Source of the DNA: Paralithodes platypus
Taxonomy: Eukaryota; Arthropoda; Malacostraca; Decapoda; Lithodidae
Assembly: GCA_032716605.1 (NCBI GenBank)
Contig: CM064572.1
Span: 36,610,813 to 36,674,812 of the forward strand
Direction of reading: 5' to 3'
DNA length: 64,000 nucleotides
Part shown: positions 1-9,721 of the stretch, piece by piece
Position numbering within the stretch: the first letter of the stretch is position 1
Layout: each line of letters starts with the position of its first letter
Made by a program: the position numbers and the translations under genes
Notes under the pieces: model-generated
What the model was told of the DNA's origin: nothing
Databases searched by the model: none
Seen by the model: only the letters and a program-made list of their open reading frames with translations

Positions 1-127
1 AATTGCTCTTTCCATTCACATATGCATAGCCTATGTGAGTTGCAGTTGGGATGTGTGTACATGCTTAGATTGATATGCAGGATTCGAAGTTGCATAATAA
101 ATCGTAGGCAGTGTCCACCATTCTTTA

Positions 128-202
128 ACTGTCTTCGTGGTGCGATGCATAAGGTGTTGATTTTCGGTGTGAGCATCCTGGATTCGAATCCACGGACTGC
201 AA
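128..202 (+). repeat. Possible tRNA-derived repeat head (weak)
   Basis: A stretch resembling a pol III internal promoter: TGGTGCGATGCATAAGG is A-box-like and GGATTCGAATCC near 178-190 is close to a B box. No complete cloverleaf can be folded with confidence and no tail or duplication was seen. It could be the degraded head of a SINE or chance. The surrounding 1-503 is AT-rich and otherwise shows no recognisable gene. Confidence 0.2.
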
Positions 203-503
203 CATGTGTTTGTAAAATTTAATTAATCGATTTTAGGAGTATAGTTGGTTGTTGGAAGGAACATAATAATATACGTCCCTGGCACTCAGGGGGTTAAATG
301 TTTAAATGATAAATATTATATCAATAACCATCAAAATAATATTATAAGATTAGGTATATTAATTACAGAAAAAATGAAAAATAACAACATTCAATACATA
401 ATTAAATTAATAATAATAATAAAATAACAGAATTAACTGAAATAATCAGTTAATAATCAGATGTCCATACTGAAGGGGTCGCCGTTCATCGCACAGTAAT
501 GCA

Positions 504-1038
504 TATTGACGCCGCCCTACCTCCTGTCGACGCCGTTCGTCGGGTCGTTGTCAACGCGCTACGCCGCAGATCGGCACTCCAGCGGCGACCTAGGTCTCAC
601 CTTCAGTCCTGCATGGGCACCGCTCTACCCCGTCAAGTCGCCGTCAGGCGGCGTGGCCATCCATACTGCGTCCCATCCAAAACTCAACTCCCCAAATCCT
701 TAAGCTCTCCGCCGATGGTCGGCACTCCTGACCACGACTAAAGGTCGTGGTCAGTCGTGGCTCAAATCGGCATGGTGTGACGCATGCTTTAGGAGTGGCG
801 ATACAAGGGGAGACCACTGCCAAATATCGTGGGTGATAGAGGGGTGGGACGCCCACGGCGGGCAGTATGGACGGGCATGCCGCCTAACGGCAACTGGAAG
901 GGGTCGAGAGGCAATCATGCAAGACCTAAGGAAGATAAATGACGCCGCTGGGGCGGCGTCATGCGCCGTAGCACGCAAACTGGTTGGCGACAATGCTCCT
1001 GACGAGCGGCGCCTATAAGAGGTAGGGCGGCGCCAATA
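504..1038. repeat. GC-rich foldback DNA element
   Basis: The two halves are imperfect inverted copies of each other. The ends TATTGACGCCGCCCTACCTC (504-523) and its inverse at 1019-1038 differ at one base. Matching blocks continue inward around GTCAGGCGGCGTGG, TGCATG and CCATACTGC. At the centre is a perfect 11-bp stem (728-738 with 744-754) and a 5-nt loop. It is much richer in GC than the AT-rich flanks. No ORF in it looks like a protein. It is probably a non-autonomous foldback transposon; a TA target duplication is possible at the outer TA but not proven. Confidence 0.6.
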
Positions 1039-1119
1039 GATACTACGGCAGCGATGGACAGCCACCCTGTCACACTCGACCCCTACTCCATCACACTTGA
1101 TCCCGTCGGAGGCGACGTT

Positions 1120-1192
1120 TGTGTGTGTGTGTGTGGGTGGGTGGGTTCCCCACCCACCCACACACATGAGATATCTCACACATATGAGATAT
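1120..1192. repeat. GT/GGGT microsatellite forming a near-perfect palindrome
   Basis: A GT run changes to GGGT repeats, then after TT turns into the exact complement CCCACCCACCCAC and CACACA. The 13-bp stem with a 2-3 nt loop could form a stable hairpin or cruciform. It is followed by short ATATGAGATAT motifs that are themselves palindromic. No gene is associated with it. Confidence 0.75.
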
Positions 1193-1552
1193 AGAGAGGA
1201 ACCTAAAAACATAATAAAAAGATCCCTAAATGAGCAAAAATATCCGCCCATCTCCCCTTAATTAAGTGTTATTTTGTTTGAGTAATTGGTAAAACAAGGC
1301 CATCTATAGTTAACCCTTTCAGTACCGGTGACGTCTTTCTCGTTATAGTCTGGCAACTATTAGGTTATTGTATTATGCTTACAAAGGGCCTCTAGTAATC
1401 ACAAGACCTCCATTCCTCTCATTTATCTCTCTTAACTCCCACAGACCGTTCTTAAGCTGCATTAAATCGTCTAAGTATGGCAGAACTATGGCAAAACAGA
1501 CGCCATGCGAGAGAGAAGGAGAAATAATGTGTGGGAAGAGAAAGAGAGTGTT

Positions 1553-1553
1553 C

Positions 1554-1589
<36 letters not shown>
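1553..1589. repeat. (GT)n(GA)n compound microsatellite
   Basis: About nine GT units run directly into about nine GA units. The surrounding 1260-1690 holds no recognisable gene. Confidence 0.9.
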
Positions 1590-1694
1590 ACCCATTATAA
1601 TATCTCATTTCCCCTCGCGGGTTAATTATTGAAAAAGGTGCCAAATTTGGGAACGGAAAAGGAGGGTGCATCAAGGGTAAAAGATAATTTTTAG

Positions 1695-1835
1695 GTGGAG
1701 GTGTTGGTGGTGGTGGTGTGGGTGTTGATGATGGTGTTGATGAAGGTGGTGGTTGTCGTGTTGCAGATGGTGGTGGTGATGGTGGTAGTGGTGGTGGTGC
1801 TGATGGATATGATGGTGTTGATGGGTATCTATCTA
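1695..1835. repeat. GTG/GAT trinucleotide-rich tract
   Basis: An imperfect triplet array dominated by GGT, GTG and GAT, ending in a short TATC run. It opens long Val/Met- and Gly/Asp-rich frames on the plus strand, which are composition artefacts and not genes. Confidence 0.8.
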
Positions 1836-2106
1836 TCTATCCATCAAGCCCCCCCCTCTCCCCTATCGTCCATCACAGAAGGAGTGAGAGCAGGGTTGCC
1901 AAATCAGTCCACCAGTTAGTCAATAAAAGCCAAAAATCACTAGAATAATGCCACAATCTCTAGAATATCACGCTACAATGGTTCATCTATGGAATATCGC
2001 TAGAATTAATTTGCTAGATGCAATAATGTGCCTCTAAATCAAAGTAAATACCTCTAGATCTAGCGGGAAAGTAGCTAAATTGGCAACACTGGTTGAGAGA
2101 CACTAC

Positions 2107-2489
2107 TTAAGGGAGCCCACCTAGCTTTTTTTCTCTTTTTCTCCCTCTCTCTTTGGCTTGTATCCCTTCGGCCCCTTTCAGCCTACTGTTTTAAGACGTT
2201 TACCCCCATCCAGGTGTCAACAATTTCCTGGCGAGCTGTAGCGAGCCAGCATATATATATTTGTGTTTTGACAGCAAACTAAATGTGTACATTTTTCGAT
2301 AGAAAATTTCTCTGGCGAAGCCGGATTCTCCTTACAATGCTGGCTCGCCATAGCTCGCCAGGAAGAAATTGACACCTGGATGGGGATAAACGTCTTAAAA
2401 CAGTTGGCTGAATGGGGCCGAATGGATACAAGCCAGGGAAAGAGAGAAAAGGAGAGAAAGAGAAAATAAAGCAGGTGATCCCCCCTTAA
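2107..2489. repeat. TTAA-flanked foldback MITE, family X copy 1
   Basis: Both ends sit in TTAA (2107-2110 and 2486-2489), and the left and right halves are inverted copies. The left arm contains GGGAGCCCACCTAGC, GTTTTAAGACGTTTACCCCC and TGGCGAGC; the right arm carries their complements. The spacer includes a TGTACATTTTTCGATAGAAA motif. A second copy lies at 22321-22694 and a diverged one at 21943-22227. No coding capacity is seen. TTAA targets fit piggyBac-like or Kolobok-like donors (family knowledge); the mobilising transposase is not in this window. Confidence 0.8.
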
Positions 2490-2508
2490 ATATGTATGGC
2501 ATCATCAG

Positions 2509-2560
2509 TGGCTGGGTTGCTTAATGTCGCCACCTCATGGAACTCAACTTGCATATATTG
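2509..2560 (+). repeat. Microsatellite-associated repeat core, copy 1
   Basis: Core TGTCGCCACCTCAT with preceding GGCTGGGTTGC and a downstream GCATATA. The same block recurs at 2922-2971 and 21459-21510, each time next to a TCTA/TA array. It looks like the conserved part of a short dispersed repeat whose ends are simple sequence. Confidence 0.6.
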
Positions 2561-2716
2561 ACCCCTTTTCTATCTAGATTCTAGCTGTTTATCTATTCGT
2601 GTATCTATTTTTCTATTTATTTATATTTTATCTATCTCCTTATATAATACATCTTTTTATGTATCTGTTTTTACCTCTATATACATCCTTAATCTCTTCA
2701 TTTATCTCTACCTAGC

Positions 2717-2788
2717 TATCTATCTATCTATCTATATATCTATCTATCTATATATCTATCTATCTATATATATATATATATATATACC

Positions 2789-2851
<63 letters not shown>

Positions 2852-2880
2852 ATCTATCAATCTCTCTCTCTATATATATA
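2717..2880. repeat. TCTA and TA microsatellite
   Basis: A TCTA/TATC array followed by a long TA run that is interrupted once by CCGG, then a further TCTA/TC stretch. It is flanked on both sides by the same direct-repeat core (2509-2560 and 2922-2971). Confidence 0.95.
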
Positions 2881-2921
2881 CAGTACAGTATATCTGTCTA
2901 CATATGCATGAGGTACGTATA

Positions 2922-2971
2922 GTGGGTGGGTTGCCTAATGTCGCCACCTCATTAAATTCAACCTGCATATA
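2922..2971 (+). repeat. Microsatellite-associated repeat core, copy 2
   Basis: Same core as 2509-2560 (GGTTGCCTAATGTCGCCACC), in the same orientation and on the other side of the TCTA/TA array. Confidence 0.6.
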
Positions 2972-3019
2972 ATAGGCCTTTTCCCGTCTACCTCTTTATA
3001 AGAACATAAAAACATTAGA

Positions 3020-3212
3020 AAATGGGAGTCCGCAGAAAGCCGATCGGCCCACACAAGGCAGATCCCTGTCACTCCCAACCCTAATTACAAGGCCTAATTA
3101 TAGGCCCAACTCACCAATACCCTGGGGACCGACCCCACAAAAACGGTCAGAGATCAACACAAGATTACGGGGATCTACAGAGCACCGATTGGCCCACAAC
3201 TGACAGATCCCT
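3020..3212 (-). repeat. Duplicated block in the LINE A 3' UTR
   Basis: Two imperfect direct copies of about 42 bp (3020-3062 and 3170-3212) share GCCCACA and CAGATCCC cores. Between them TGGGG (3123-3127) and CCCCA (3133-3137) form a small stem. The 3' UTR of a LINE is the region its RT must recognise, so the duplication may be functional or merely historical. Confidence 0.5.
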
Positions 3213-3214
3213 TC

Positions 3215-4018
3215 TCATACCCAACCCATCTCGTCCATATGCCTATCTAATTTTATCTTAAATCTCCCTATCGTTCTCGATCCTACCATGTCACTCGGTA
3301 GCCTATTCCACATGTCTTTTTTTTTTTTTTTTTTTTTTTTCTATATTCCAACTTACTTCCTCTCCGGCATAGGCTGAGAGCCTTAACATTCACGGCTTTA
3401 CAATGAACAGTGAAGCCTGTGAGGTCTTGTTACAGTCTAGGGAGTGAGACATGTGAAGCACGTAGAGTACAACGAGCACCTGCCATCTTGCCTTCACATG
3501 AGGCACGGTGCTCACTCATGGCCCGAAACGACCCCATCTCTGAAGCCACCTCGTTCCCGTGCTTCACTGTCTCACCCCCTACACTAGGACTCTCACACTT
3601 ACACACACACAACGCCACCTGTTGAGCAGATAACTCACCAGGCATTGCACCCCTATAGCATATTTTGAATATGGGAATATTCGTACAGTGCTATTTAATC
3701 AGGGAACAATGAGGGTATTTTATTGACGTTTCGGTGGGCTTGTGGTAATGCACTGATACCAGGTACAGCACAAATTCCATCCCAATAATATCTTCCCATT
3801 GATACATCGGGATTTGAACCCGGGACCTTTGGATTACCAGGCAAGTGGCAAGACCACTCCACCACACCTCCCCTACAACTCTGTTACCAAACCAATATTT
3901 GCCTATATCTTTTCTGAAACGAAATGTATCTAATTTGAAGCCATTTATTTGAGTTTTCTCGCTATCACTGAGTTTCAGTACAATTTTCATGTCCCCTTTA
4001 TTAATCCCACTAACCCAC
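3215..4018 (-). pseudogene. LINE A ORF2 C-terminal tail, split by a SINE
   Basis: Read on the minus strand, 4018-3874 codes a segment with FRFRKDIGKYWFGNRVV, and 3316-3215 continues in the same frame with WNRLPSDMVG and ends at TGA (3215-3217). This is the usual C-terminal end of CR1/L2-type ORF2 proteins, where a W-N-x-L-P motif precedes a short helix. Removing 3317-3873 leaves a continuous frame with nothing lost or gained, so the insertion is precise. No target duplication beyond one ambiguous G is visible. Confidence 0.75.
3317..3873 (-). mobile_element. tRNA-headed SINE-like insertion with poly-A tail
   Basis: On the minus strand the unit begins with a tRNA-like head: A box TGGTGGAGTGG and B box GGTTCAAATCC, between about 3873 and 3794. 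It ends in a run of about 24 A (poly-T at 3317-3340 on the plus strand). At about 557 bp it is long for a SINE, so the middle (about 3345-3790) may be a separate LINE-derived or unique body. It sits inside the LINE A tail. Reading frames within it, such as one at 3410-3645, resemble nothing known. Confidence 0.65.
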
Positions 4019-5560
4019 TTTTTTGTTTCTATGTGAGTGAGGGAGGCTAGAGGCAGAACTGGCTATGGCGAGTGCCTCCCCCATAATTGAAAGAGTGACA
4101 GGGCCAAAATCAAGGGACGTTCAAGCCTAAATGCCTGGACAAACGGAGTTTGAAGCAATTTAAGTCATAGGAAGAGGGAAAGACTGATTCTGGGAGAGAG
4201 TTCCAGAGCTCAGCTGTTGAATAGAAGAAAGTCTGAGAGTAACGTTTCACTCTTGGGTTGGAGAGTTGCACAGAGTAGGGGTGGGATTGTGTTGCAAGAC
4301 GGGTACCACGTGCCCTATGTAAAGGAGGTGGTATACACTGGGAAAGCTCTGAGGAACACTGATTATTATAGTAGGGATAGAATAGCGAGAGAGATGCAAC
4401 ATTGCGGCGAAAATAGAGAGATTGCAGAGAGTTGGTGAGTGGACGGCGTTACTGTTACGAAAGGCCTTTCTTTCAATTTTGTCTAGGAGAGCGGTGTGAG
4501 AGGAACCTCCCCACAAATGTGAACAATACTCAATACAAGGACGCACTATGCTCCTGTACAGAGCAAGAAGCTGTGCAGGGGTAAAGAACCCCCTAAGGCG
4601 GTTGAGCACACCCAGTTTCTGGGAGGCTGCCTTAGCACGACTGGTAATATGGTTCTTCCAACTGAGAGCAGAAGAAAAAGAGACACCAAGAATATTGAGA
4701 GAAGATGAAGGATTCATTTTTGTATTGTTGCAGAATAAGGGATAGTCCGCTGGGAGTTCCTGACGGGTAGATAGATGGAGAAATTGGGTTTTGGAAGCAT
4801 TAAAGGTAACAAGGTTTTCTCTGCCCCAATTGGAGATAGTAGTTAGATCAGAATTTAAGTGTTCTATGGCTTCATTCCGTTTGTCTTTTAGGAATTGCTG
4901 GCTTGGGCGTTCTGAAAAACTAATGGAGTACTGTAAGGTTGAGTCGTCTGCGTATGAATGGATGGGAATTGAGGTACAGTTGAGAAGATAATTTATAAAA
5001 ATTTGAAAGAGAATAGGAGATAGTACAGAGCCCTGACGAACACCGGAGTTTATAGGGTGAGGAAGTGAGCGATGGCCGCCCACAACCGCAGCTATGGAAT
5101 GGCTGGAGAGGAAATTAGAGACAAAGGCACAGTTGGAGGGATAGGCACCGAAGGAGGGCAGTTTAGAAATTAGCGATTTGTGCCAGACTCTATCGAAGGC
5201 TTTCGATATGTCTAGTGCAATCGAAAAAGTCTCACCGAAGTCCCGAAAGGAGGATGACCAAGAGTTAGTAAGACATGAAAGAAGATCACCAGTAGAGCGA
5301 CCCTTAAGGAAGCCATACTTGCGATCTGAGAGCAGATTATGAGAAGAGAAATGCTTAAGAAATTTGGAAGCAAGAATAGTTTCAAAAACTCTAGAAATAC
5401 AAGAGATGAGAGGAATTGGACGATAGTTGGAGGGTTGAGAGCGGTCACCCTTCTTTGGGACAGGTTGAATGAGAGCAAACTTCCAGCATGAAGGGAAGAC
5501 GTTAGAGGATAGACAGAGACGAAAGAGTTTGCCTAGGCAGGGAGTCAGCACGGAAGCACA
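4019..5560 (-). mobile_element. LINE B: 5'-truncated non-LTR retrotransposon
   Basis: A minus-strand LINE fragment from within the RT domain to a short A-rich tail (T run at 4019-4024). It interrupts LINE A: the A frame enters it at about 5561 and the A tail resumes at 4018. Short T runs lie at both borders, so a T-rich target duplication is possible. It shows family resemblance to LINE C (8316-8875), which carries the same WGGS and LDKI segments. Confidence 0.75.
4110..5560 (-). pseudogene. LINE B reverse transcriptase (Jockey-superfamily type)
   Basis: RT motifs in order: KKGDRSQPSNYRPIPL (block 2), a region ending FLKGRSTGDLL, DISKAFDRVWH (catalytic Asp), GVRQGSVLSPILF, then SYADDSTLQYS with the YADD catalytic pair. 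The thumb/tail has CIEYCSHLWGG. A frameshift near 4450 moves the rest (RRNVASL, LWNSLPESVFP) to another frame, ending at TGA 4110-4112. The N-terminal endonuclease and early RT are missing, as expected for 5' truncation during target-primed reverse transcription. Its open frame fuses upstream with the last residues of LINE A, giving a chimeric ORF at 4247-5581. Confidence 0.8.
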
Positions 5561-6659
5561 GTTTTTGAACACTTCTATCATATCCCCTCTAACTCTGCGT
5601 TACGAATGTAAGCCTAATTTTTTCAACCTTTCTTCATACGGAAGATTTCTAATATGAATCATTTTTGTCATTCTTTGCTGTACTCTCTCCAACGAATCTA
5701 TGTCCATTCTGTAATAAGGACACCAAAATTGAACAGCATAATCCATATGAGGTCTTACTAATGATAAGTAAAGTTTTAAGATAACATCGGCAGTTCTGTT
5801 ACTCACACTCCTTGAGATGAACCCGAGAATCCTGTGTGCCTTGTTATGAATGCTTATACAATGTTTTCTAGGCTTCAAATCGTTGCTAACAAACACACAC
5901 AAATCTTTCTCGCAGTCTGAGTTTTATAATTCCGTATTAGCTAGTTTATATTTTGCATTAGTATTCGTCTTCCCTATATTTAATACCTTGCATTTGTCAA
6001 TGTTAAAACTCATCTGCCAATTTACTGACCATTCGTCTAAGGTATCTAGATCCCTTTGAAGGCACTCTATGTCGCTATCTGAATCTATTGTTCTCCCTAT
6101 TTTGGTATCGTTTGCAAATTTACTTATCCTACTAGTTATACCTAAATCAAGGTCATTTATGTATATAACAAACAACAGAGGACCCAATACAGATCCCTGG
6201 GGGACACCACTTTTGACTGCTTCCCATTCTGACTTAGTACCATTTATGCTGACTCTCTGCTTCCTACCAATTAGCCATGACCTAATCCATCCCAACAACG
6301 ACCCAACTATTCCAGGTGCTCAACCTTTCTCATCAATCTCTCATGAGGGACTCTGTCGAGAGCTTTACTGAAATCTAAATATATTATATCATATGACTTG
6401 TCATTATCTACTGCTTCATAATTATGCTTCTGAGAAGAAGCTTAGCAAATTAGTATGGCAAGAACGTCCCTGCGTTAATCCATGCTGCCTAGCAATAATT
6501 GACTCTAGCAACTTTCCTATGATTGATGTGAGACTGGGACGGTAATCGGATGCTATTGATTTATCACCTTTTTTGAAGATCGGAACTACATTTACAATCT
6601 TCCAATCTGATGAGACTAAGCCTGTTTCTTATTACTTGTTAAATATAGATGTTAATGGG
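5561..6659 (-). pseudogene. LINE A reverse transcriptase domain (degenerate)
   Basis: Minus-strand RT pieces: IVNVVPIFKKGDKS, DYRPSLTSI, an abbreviated GLTQGRSCHTNLL, IIYLDFSKALDRVPHERL, SGVPQGSVLGPLLFVIYIND, SKFANDTKIG, then a tail with RPHMDYAVQFWCPYY and LPYEERLKKLGLHS. FAND replaces the catalytic FADD. In-frame stops occur near 5930 and 5600, with two more around 6630, and there is a frameshift near 6305. A short deletion precedes the QHG segment. It joins 7785-8315 in frame across the nested insertion 6665-7779. Confidence 0.8.
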
Positions 6660-6664
6660 TAACT

Positions 6665-7779
6665 TTTTTTTTTTTTTTTTTTTTTAAAGACCTCCGTCTA
6701 CGTATTGTGAAAAACCTGTTATCCTCCGGCAAATTGTGGGGTTGAGTGAGTGAAGGGGGGGGACAGTGAATGAAGGAGGATACATGTTTTTCATAATACG
6801 TGTTGCTAGCCCCAAACGCGCGAGCAACTGTGGCTTTCAACCATCCGACACATCCCCCTTTTATTTATGTGCATCACACATGTTACATACAAATAAAGTT
6901 TATGTTTTGTTTTACCCTACTGTCGAAAGACTACGGATACACCACTCCTGCCCGGGCCTCACACAGTGGCATGACCCAGTCCTGTCGAACTGAGCTCATG
7001 ACGCTGGTGGCATTGCCCCGGAGGATAGCCATCCCTAGTCTTTGCTTGAGCCAGAGGGTTTCCCGGGGTTCGCCTGAAACTTCTCTGATTTTACGGCCTA
7101 TTTCATTCACCATCTTAAGGGTGGTAGGGCCGAAGACTCCTGAAGTTTCGAATGCCAGGGGCTCGAACTGATGATTTCTGGCGATGGCTTGATATTTTTC
7201 TCGCTTTTTATTTTCTGCTATCCGGGCGGCTTCACCTGCTTCGTCGGCGTTTCTGGCGATGATGGTTGTGGAGAAAGTGTCAACACATGTGGCATCCCAC
7301 ACGAGGCACCGGCCATTCTTGTAAGGGAAAGTGGTCATCCCATCTGGCCGTTTGCCGTCTTCTCTGTGAAGTCCATGTGGTTCGAGGATTGATGCACGGT
7401 TAGCACTCTGCAGGGCGCGTTTTATGACATCATTTAGTGCAGAGTGTCTTGGCAGGCGGCCTGCGTTGTGATTACATGACAAGGCATGGTGACCTTGAGC
7501 ATCCATCCCCCCACCACACTTGCAAGTGTGTGGGTGACAAACTGCCGCACCCACTCTGAGCGCGATGGCAACCCGGAGCGCTTCAGCATCCAAGTGAGTT
7601 CCAATAGGTGGGATGGGGATGGCGTGTAACCACAACCCACTCTCCGTACGGGAAGATGCCTGGAGGCGTGCTTTTGCAACCTGGTCTGCATTGGTTAGGA
7701 GATTTTCTTGAGTTTTCTTCGCCGAGATGGTATCCCACGCTTTCTGCTTGCTCCTGGAGGTACCCTGAGGCTCCTCCAC
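6665..7779 (-). mobile_element. 5'-truncated retroelement fragment with restriction-like nuclease
   Basis: Bounded by the target duplication TAACT (6660-6664 and 7780-7784) and ending in a poly-A tail of about 21 (poly-T 6664-6685). It is therefore a target-primed insertion into LINE A. It carries only the 3' end of its parent: one open frame (6931-7779) and about 245 bp of 3' sequence. No RT is present, so the parent family must be inferred from the protein. Confidence 0.75.
6931..7779 (-). CDS. C-terminal fragment with CCHC finger and PD-D/ExK-like nuclease
   Basis: The frame enters from the truncated 5' end with no real start codon and stays open for about 282 residues. Around residue 85 lies a Cys/His cluster, CKCGGGMDAQGHHALSC (C-x-C, H, C pattern). 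It is followed by LPRHSALNDVIKRAL, then GKRPDGMTTF and LVWDATCVDTF. A zinc cluster followed by R-P-D-G and a later W-D resembles the restriction-like endonuclease at the C-terminus of R2/NeSL-type LINEs (family knowledge). Similar unnamed proteins are common in marine invertebrates. The RT itself is absent, so clade assignment is inference. The intact frame suggests a fairly recent insertion. Confidence 0.55.
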   Translation of the reverse strand: MEEPQGTSRSKQKAWDTISAKKTQENLLTNADQVAKARLQASSRTESGLWLHAIPIPPIGTHLDAEALRVAIALRVGAAVCHPHTCKCGGGMDAQGHHALSCNHNAGRLPRHSALNDVIKRALQSANRASILEPHGLHREDGKRPDGMTTFPYKNGRCLVWDATCVDTFSTTIIARNADEAGEAARIAENKKREKYQAIARNHQFEPLAFETSGVFGPTTLKMVNEIGRKIREVSGEPRETLWLKQRLGMAILRGNATSVMSSVRQDWVMPLCEARAGVVYP

Positions 7780-7784
7780 TAACT

Positions 7785-8315
7785 TGATTCATCGCTGTAT
7801 TCTTTTAATACTCTAGCATATACCTCATCAGGACCAGGCGATTTCTGAGGTTTCAGTCTGTCAATTTCCTTAAGCACATCATTTCTACTTATAGTGACTG
7901 TACTTAACATATTTTCTACACTATCGTTATATACCTTACGGACTTCTGGAATCTGTGCCAAATTTGCAAAGGGAAAGAAATTGACTATTTAATGTACTGC
8001 ACTTTTCTAAATAATTTTCTGTCATTTTTCCTATCGAAGTTTTAAGGGGGCCTATTTCATCTCTAACTTTAGATTTATATAGTTGGTAAAAAGCTTTAGG
8101 GTTATTTTTTGAGTCATTGGCTATCCTGATTTCATAATTTCTTTTTGCTTTCCTAATTTTCTGTTTGACCTGTCTTGATAGAGTCTGATAATACATTAGT
8201 AGGTGATTTTCGCCTTTCTTAATTGTTCTATATATTCCTTTCTTTTTTCCTAGAAGATCTATTAGTTTATTATTCATCCATTTTGGTTGGTTCTGTATCG
8301 ATCTATATCTTCTTC
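7785..8315 (-). pseudogene. LINE A ORF2 linker between endonuclease and RT
   Basis: Minus-strand reading gives PKWMNNKLIDLLGKKK, then KAKRNYEIRIANDSKNNPKAF and, further on, IGPLKTSIGKMTENY. After a frame change it continues to LKEIDRLKPQKSPGPDEV. This order (basic linker, N-P-K-x-F, G-P-L, then K-S-P-G-P-D opening the RT) is the same as in LINE E at 15050-15540. It is cut at both ends by nested insertions (6665-7779 and 8316-9085). Confidence 0.7.
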
Positions 8316-8875
8316 TTTTTTTTTTTTTTTTTTTAAGAGACAATGAACGGAGGAAGGAAAAACACAGATAAAACAAAAAGGTCCATGTGCCTAAAGGCAT
8401 CCTCCATTCATAAAATGTTTGTAACAACTGGATTTAAACATTTGTAGATTGTAAGTTTGTGGAAAGCAATTCGAGGGAAGTGAATTCCAAAGAGTAGTAG
8501 CTCTGGGGATAAATGAATTCTGATAAGCAGAAGTTCTGCATTGTGGAGGAGAAAGTGTAAATTCATGGGCGCTCTCAGCTGCCCTAGTTCTACGGGGAAA
8601 GATGTGGAGAGGCGGCACAATTGAAGCAAGTTCCTCGGAACAATTGCTGTGAAAATATCTGTAGAATAATGCAAGGGATGCAACGTTTCTTCGTATGGAT
8701 AATGTAGGAAGGTCCTGTGTGATTGCAGGGTTATTGATTAATCTAATAGCTTTATTTTGAATTTTGTCCAACTGCCTCAATGCAACCACTCCACTTCCAC
8801 CCCACAGAGGTGAACAGTAATCCATCTGAGAACGCACATGACTTTTATATATCACGGCCAACTGCTGGAGTAGGG
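8316..8875 (-). mobile_element. LINE C: 3' fragment related to LINE B
   Basis: Ends in a 19-nt poly-A (poly-T 8316-8334). Its minus-strand frame (8391-8861 and slightly beyond) codes only the RT thumb and tail: QMDYCSPLWGGSG, LDKIQNKAIRLINNPAI, RRNVASLALFYRYFH and LWNSLPSNCFPQ. These match the LINE B tail motif for motif, so B and C are one family. It is strongly 5' truncated, lies in the LINE A linker and is joined on its upstream side to an RTE-tail/TAGA block. Confidence 0.75.
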
Positions 8876-8935
8876 GATTTATTTATGTTGAGCATTGTGG
8901 AGTGAGGCAATAACATGTCCATATGTAGCTGTCAA

Positions 8936-9084
8936 ACTATCCTGAATTAAGACGGGTGTTTGATGAGTCGGCCACCCCCAAGAAAAAATAAATAAAAATA
9001 AAAATAAAATAGAGTAAAATAGAAAATGAAAATAAAAATAGGAAAAGTGGGGATTGGGCCTGAGCATATAGATAGATAGATAGA
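8936..9084 (+). repeat. RTE 3'-tail fragment ending in TAGA repeats
   Basis: The plus strand reads GTCGGCCACCCCCAAG, an AAAT-rich stretch, GGGGATTGGGCCTGAGCAT, then four TAGA units. The inverse of the same end occurs at 23488-23762, 25078-25641 and 62895-63286, where it is the 3' end of RTE elements. This copy is a very short, diverged tail piece in the opposite orientation to LINE A. Confidence 0.6.
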
Positions 9085-9136
9085 CGTTCATTTGCGTACC
9101 TGGGTCCACTTAATTGTTTAACCATAGGGTCGACCC

Positions 9137-9625
9137 TTAACCCTTAAAGATCGGGACCCGACTTAATTAAGTCCGAATCGAAAAATTTGGACTATGTGGC
9201 GCCTTAAGTCCGAGTGCAATTTTGGCGCAATATTGGCTCTGAGAGAGAGACGAGTGACTGGAGGAGCATGGGTTACATCATGACCGCTCGCCACGGCCGC
9301 CGTGGACCTACTGAGATTTACTCCACTTACATCCACCCTCACTCCCTCGCTACATACGTAATTATATATAAGAAATTACCGTATTTTAGCGACTTTGCAC
9401 TTCGGTTGCACGATCGTTGCAAGACAACCAGTGATCGTAGAAGGATGGTTCGGGTGTCATTGGAAAGCTCAATTTACGCCCTTTCAGGGATACATACTTG
9501 TATTACACTCTGGGTCTTGTTTATGCATGAAAAAGAGCACGGAAACAACCCCATTTATGGTAAAAAAAAAAAAACGCTGTGCGGCACGGTCTAATATACC
9601 GCCTAGCCCTCTAAATAAGGGTTAA
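9137..9625 (-). repeat. TTAA MITE, family Y copy 1 (diverged, inverted)
   Basis: TTAA at both ends (9137-9140, 9622-9625), with TTAACCCTTA at the left and TAAGGGTTAA at the right. The interior, read on the minus strand, matches the other copies (24032-24519, 42925-43412, 45890-48087): a run of A, a CCCTGAAAGGG segment, an ATTGG/TTCCAATGACAC-like stretch, GTAGCGAGGGAG and a gagagaga tract. It splits LINE A just after its endonuclease: LRRAL before the MITE continues to RVDPMVKQL after it. No ORF is convincing. Confidence 0.7.
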
Positions 9626-9721
9626 GGCTCTTCTCAACCCACCATAATCAGCTTTTCTGAAATCTGGGATAAGTGTCGTATTCTCTTTAGCTTTTCCTGT
9701 TCATTGTATATTAAAATACAT

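Noticed and set aside
1695..1948. Val/Met-rich and Gly/Asp-rich frames
   Set aside because: Produced by the GTG/GAT triplet tract; two overlapping frames both stay open for compositional reasons.
3794..3873. Genuine tRNA gene
   Set aside because: A and B boxes are present but it heads a poly-A-tailed insertion inside a LINE and no proper cloverleaf acceptor end is seen; a SINE head is more likely.
7171..7392. Plus-strand ORF opposite the nuclease fragment
   Set aside because: Shadow of the minus-strand coding frame; no recognisable motif.
9214..9625. Plus-strand 126-residue ORF
   Set aside because: It lies within an inverted family Y MITE; the other copies do not keep the frame.
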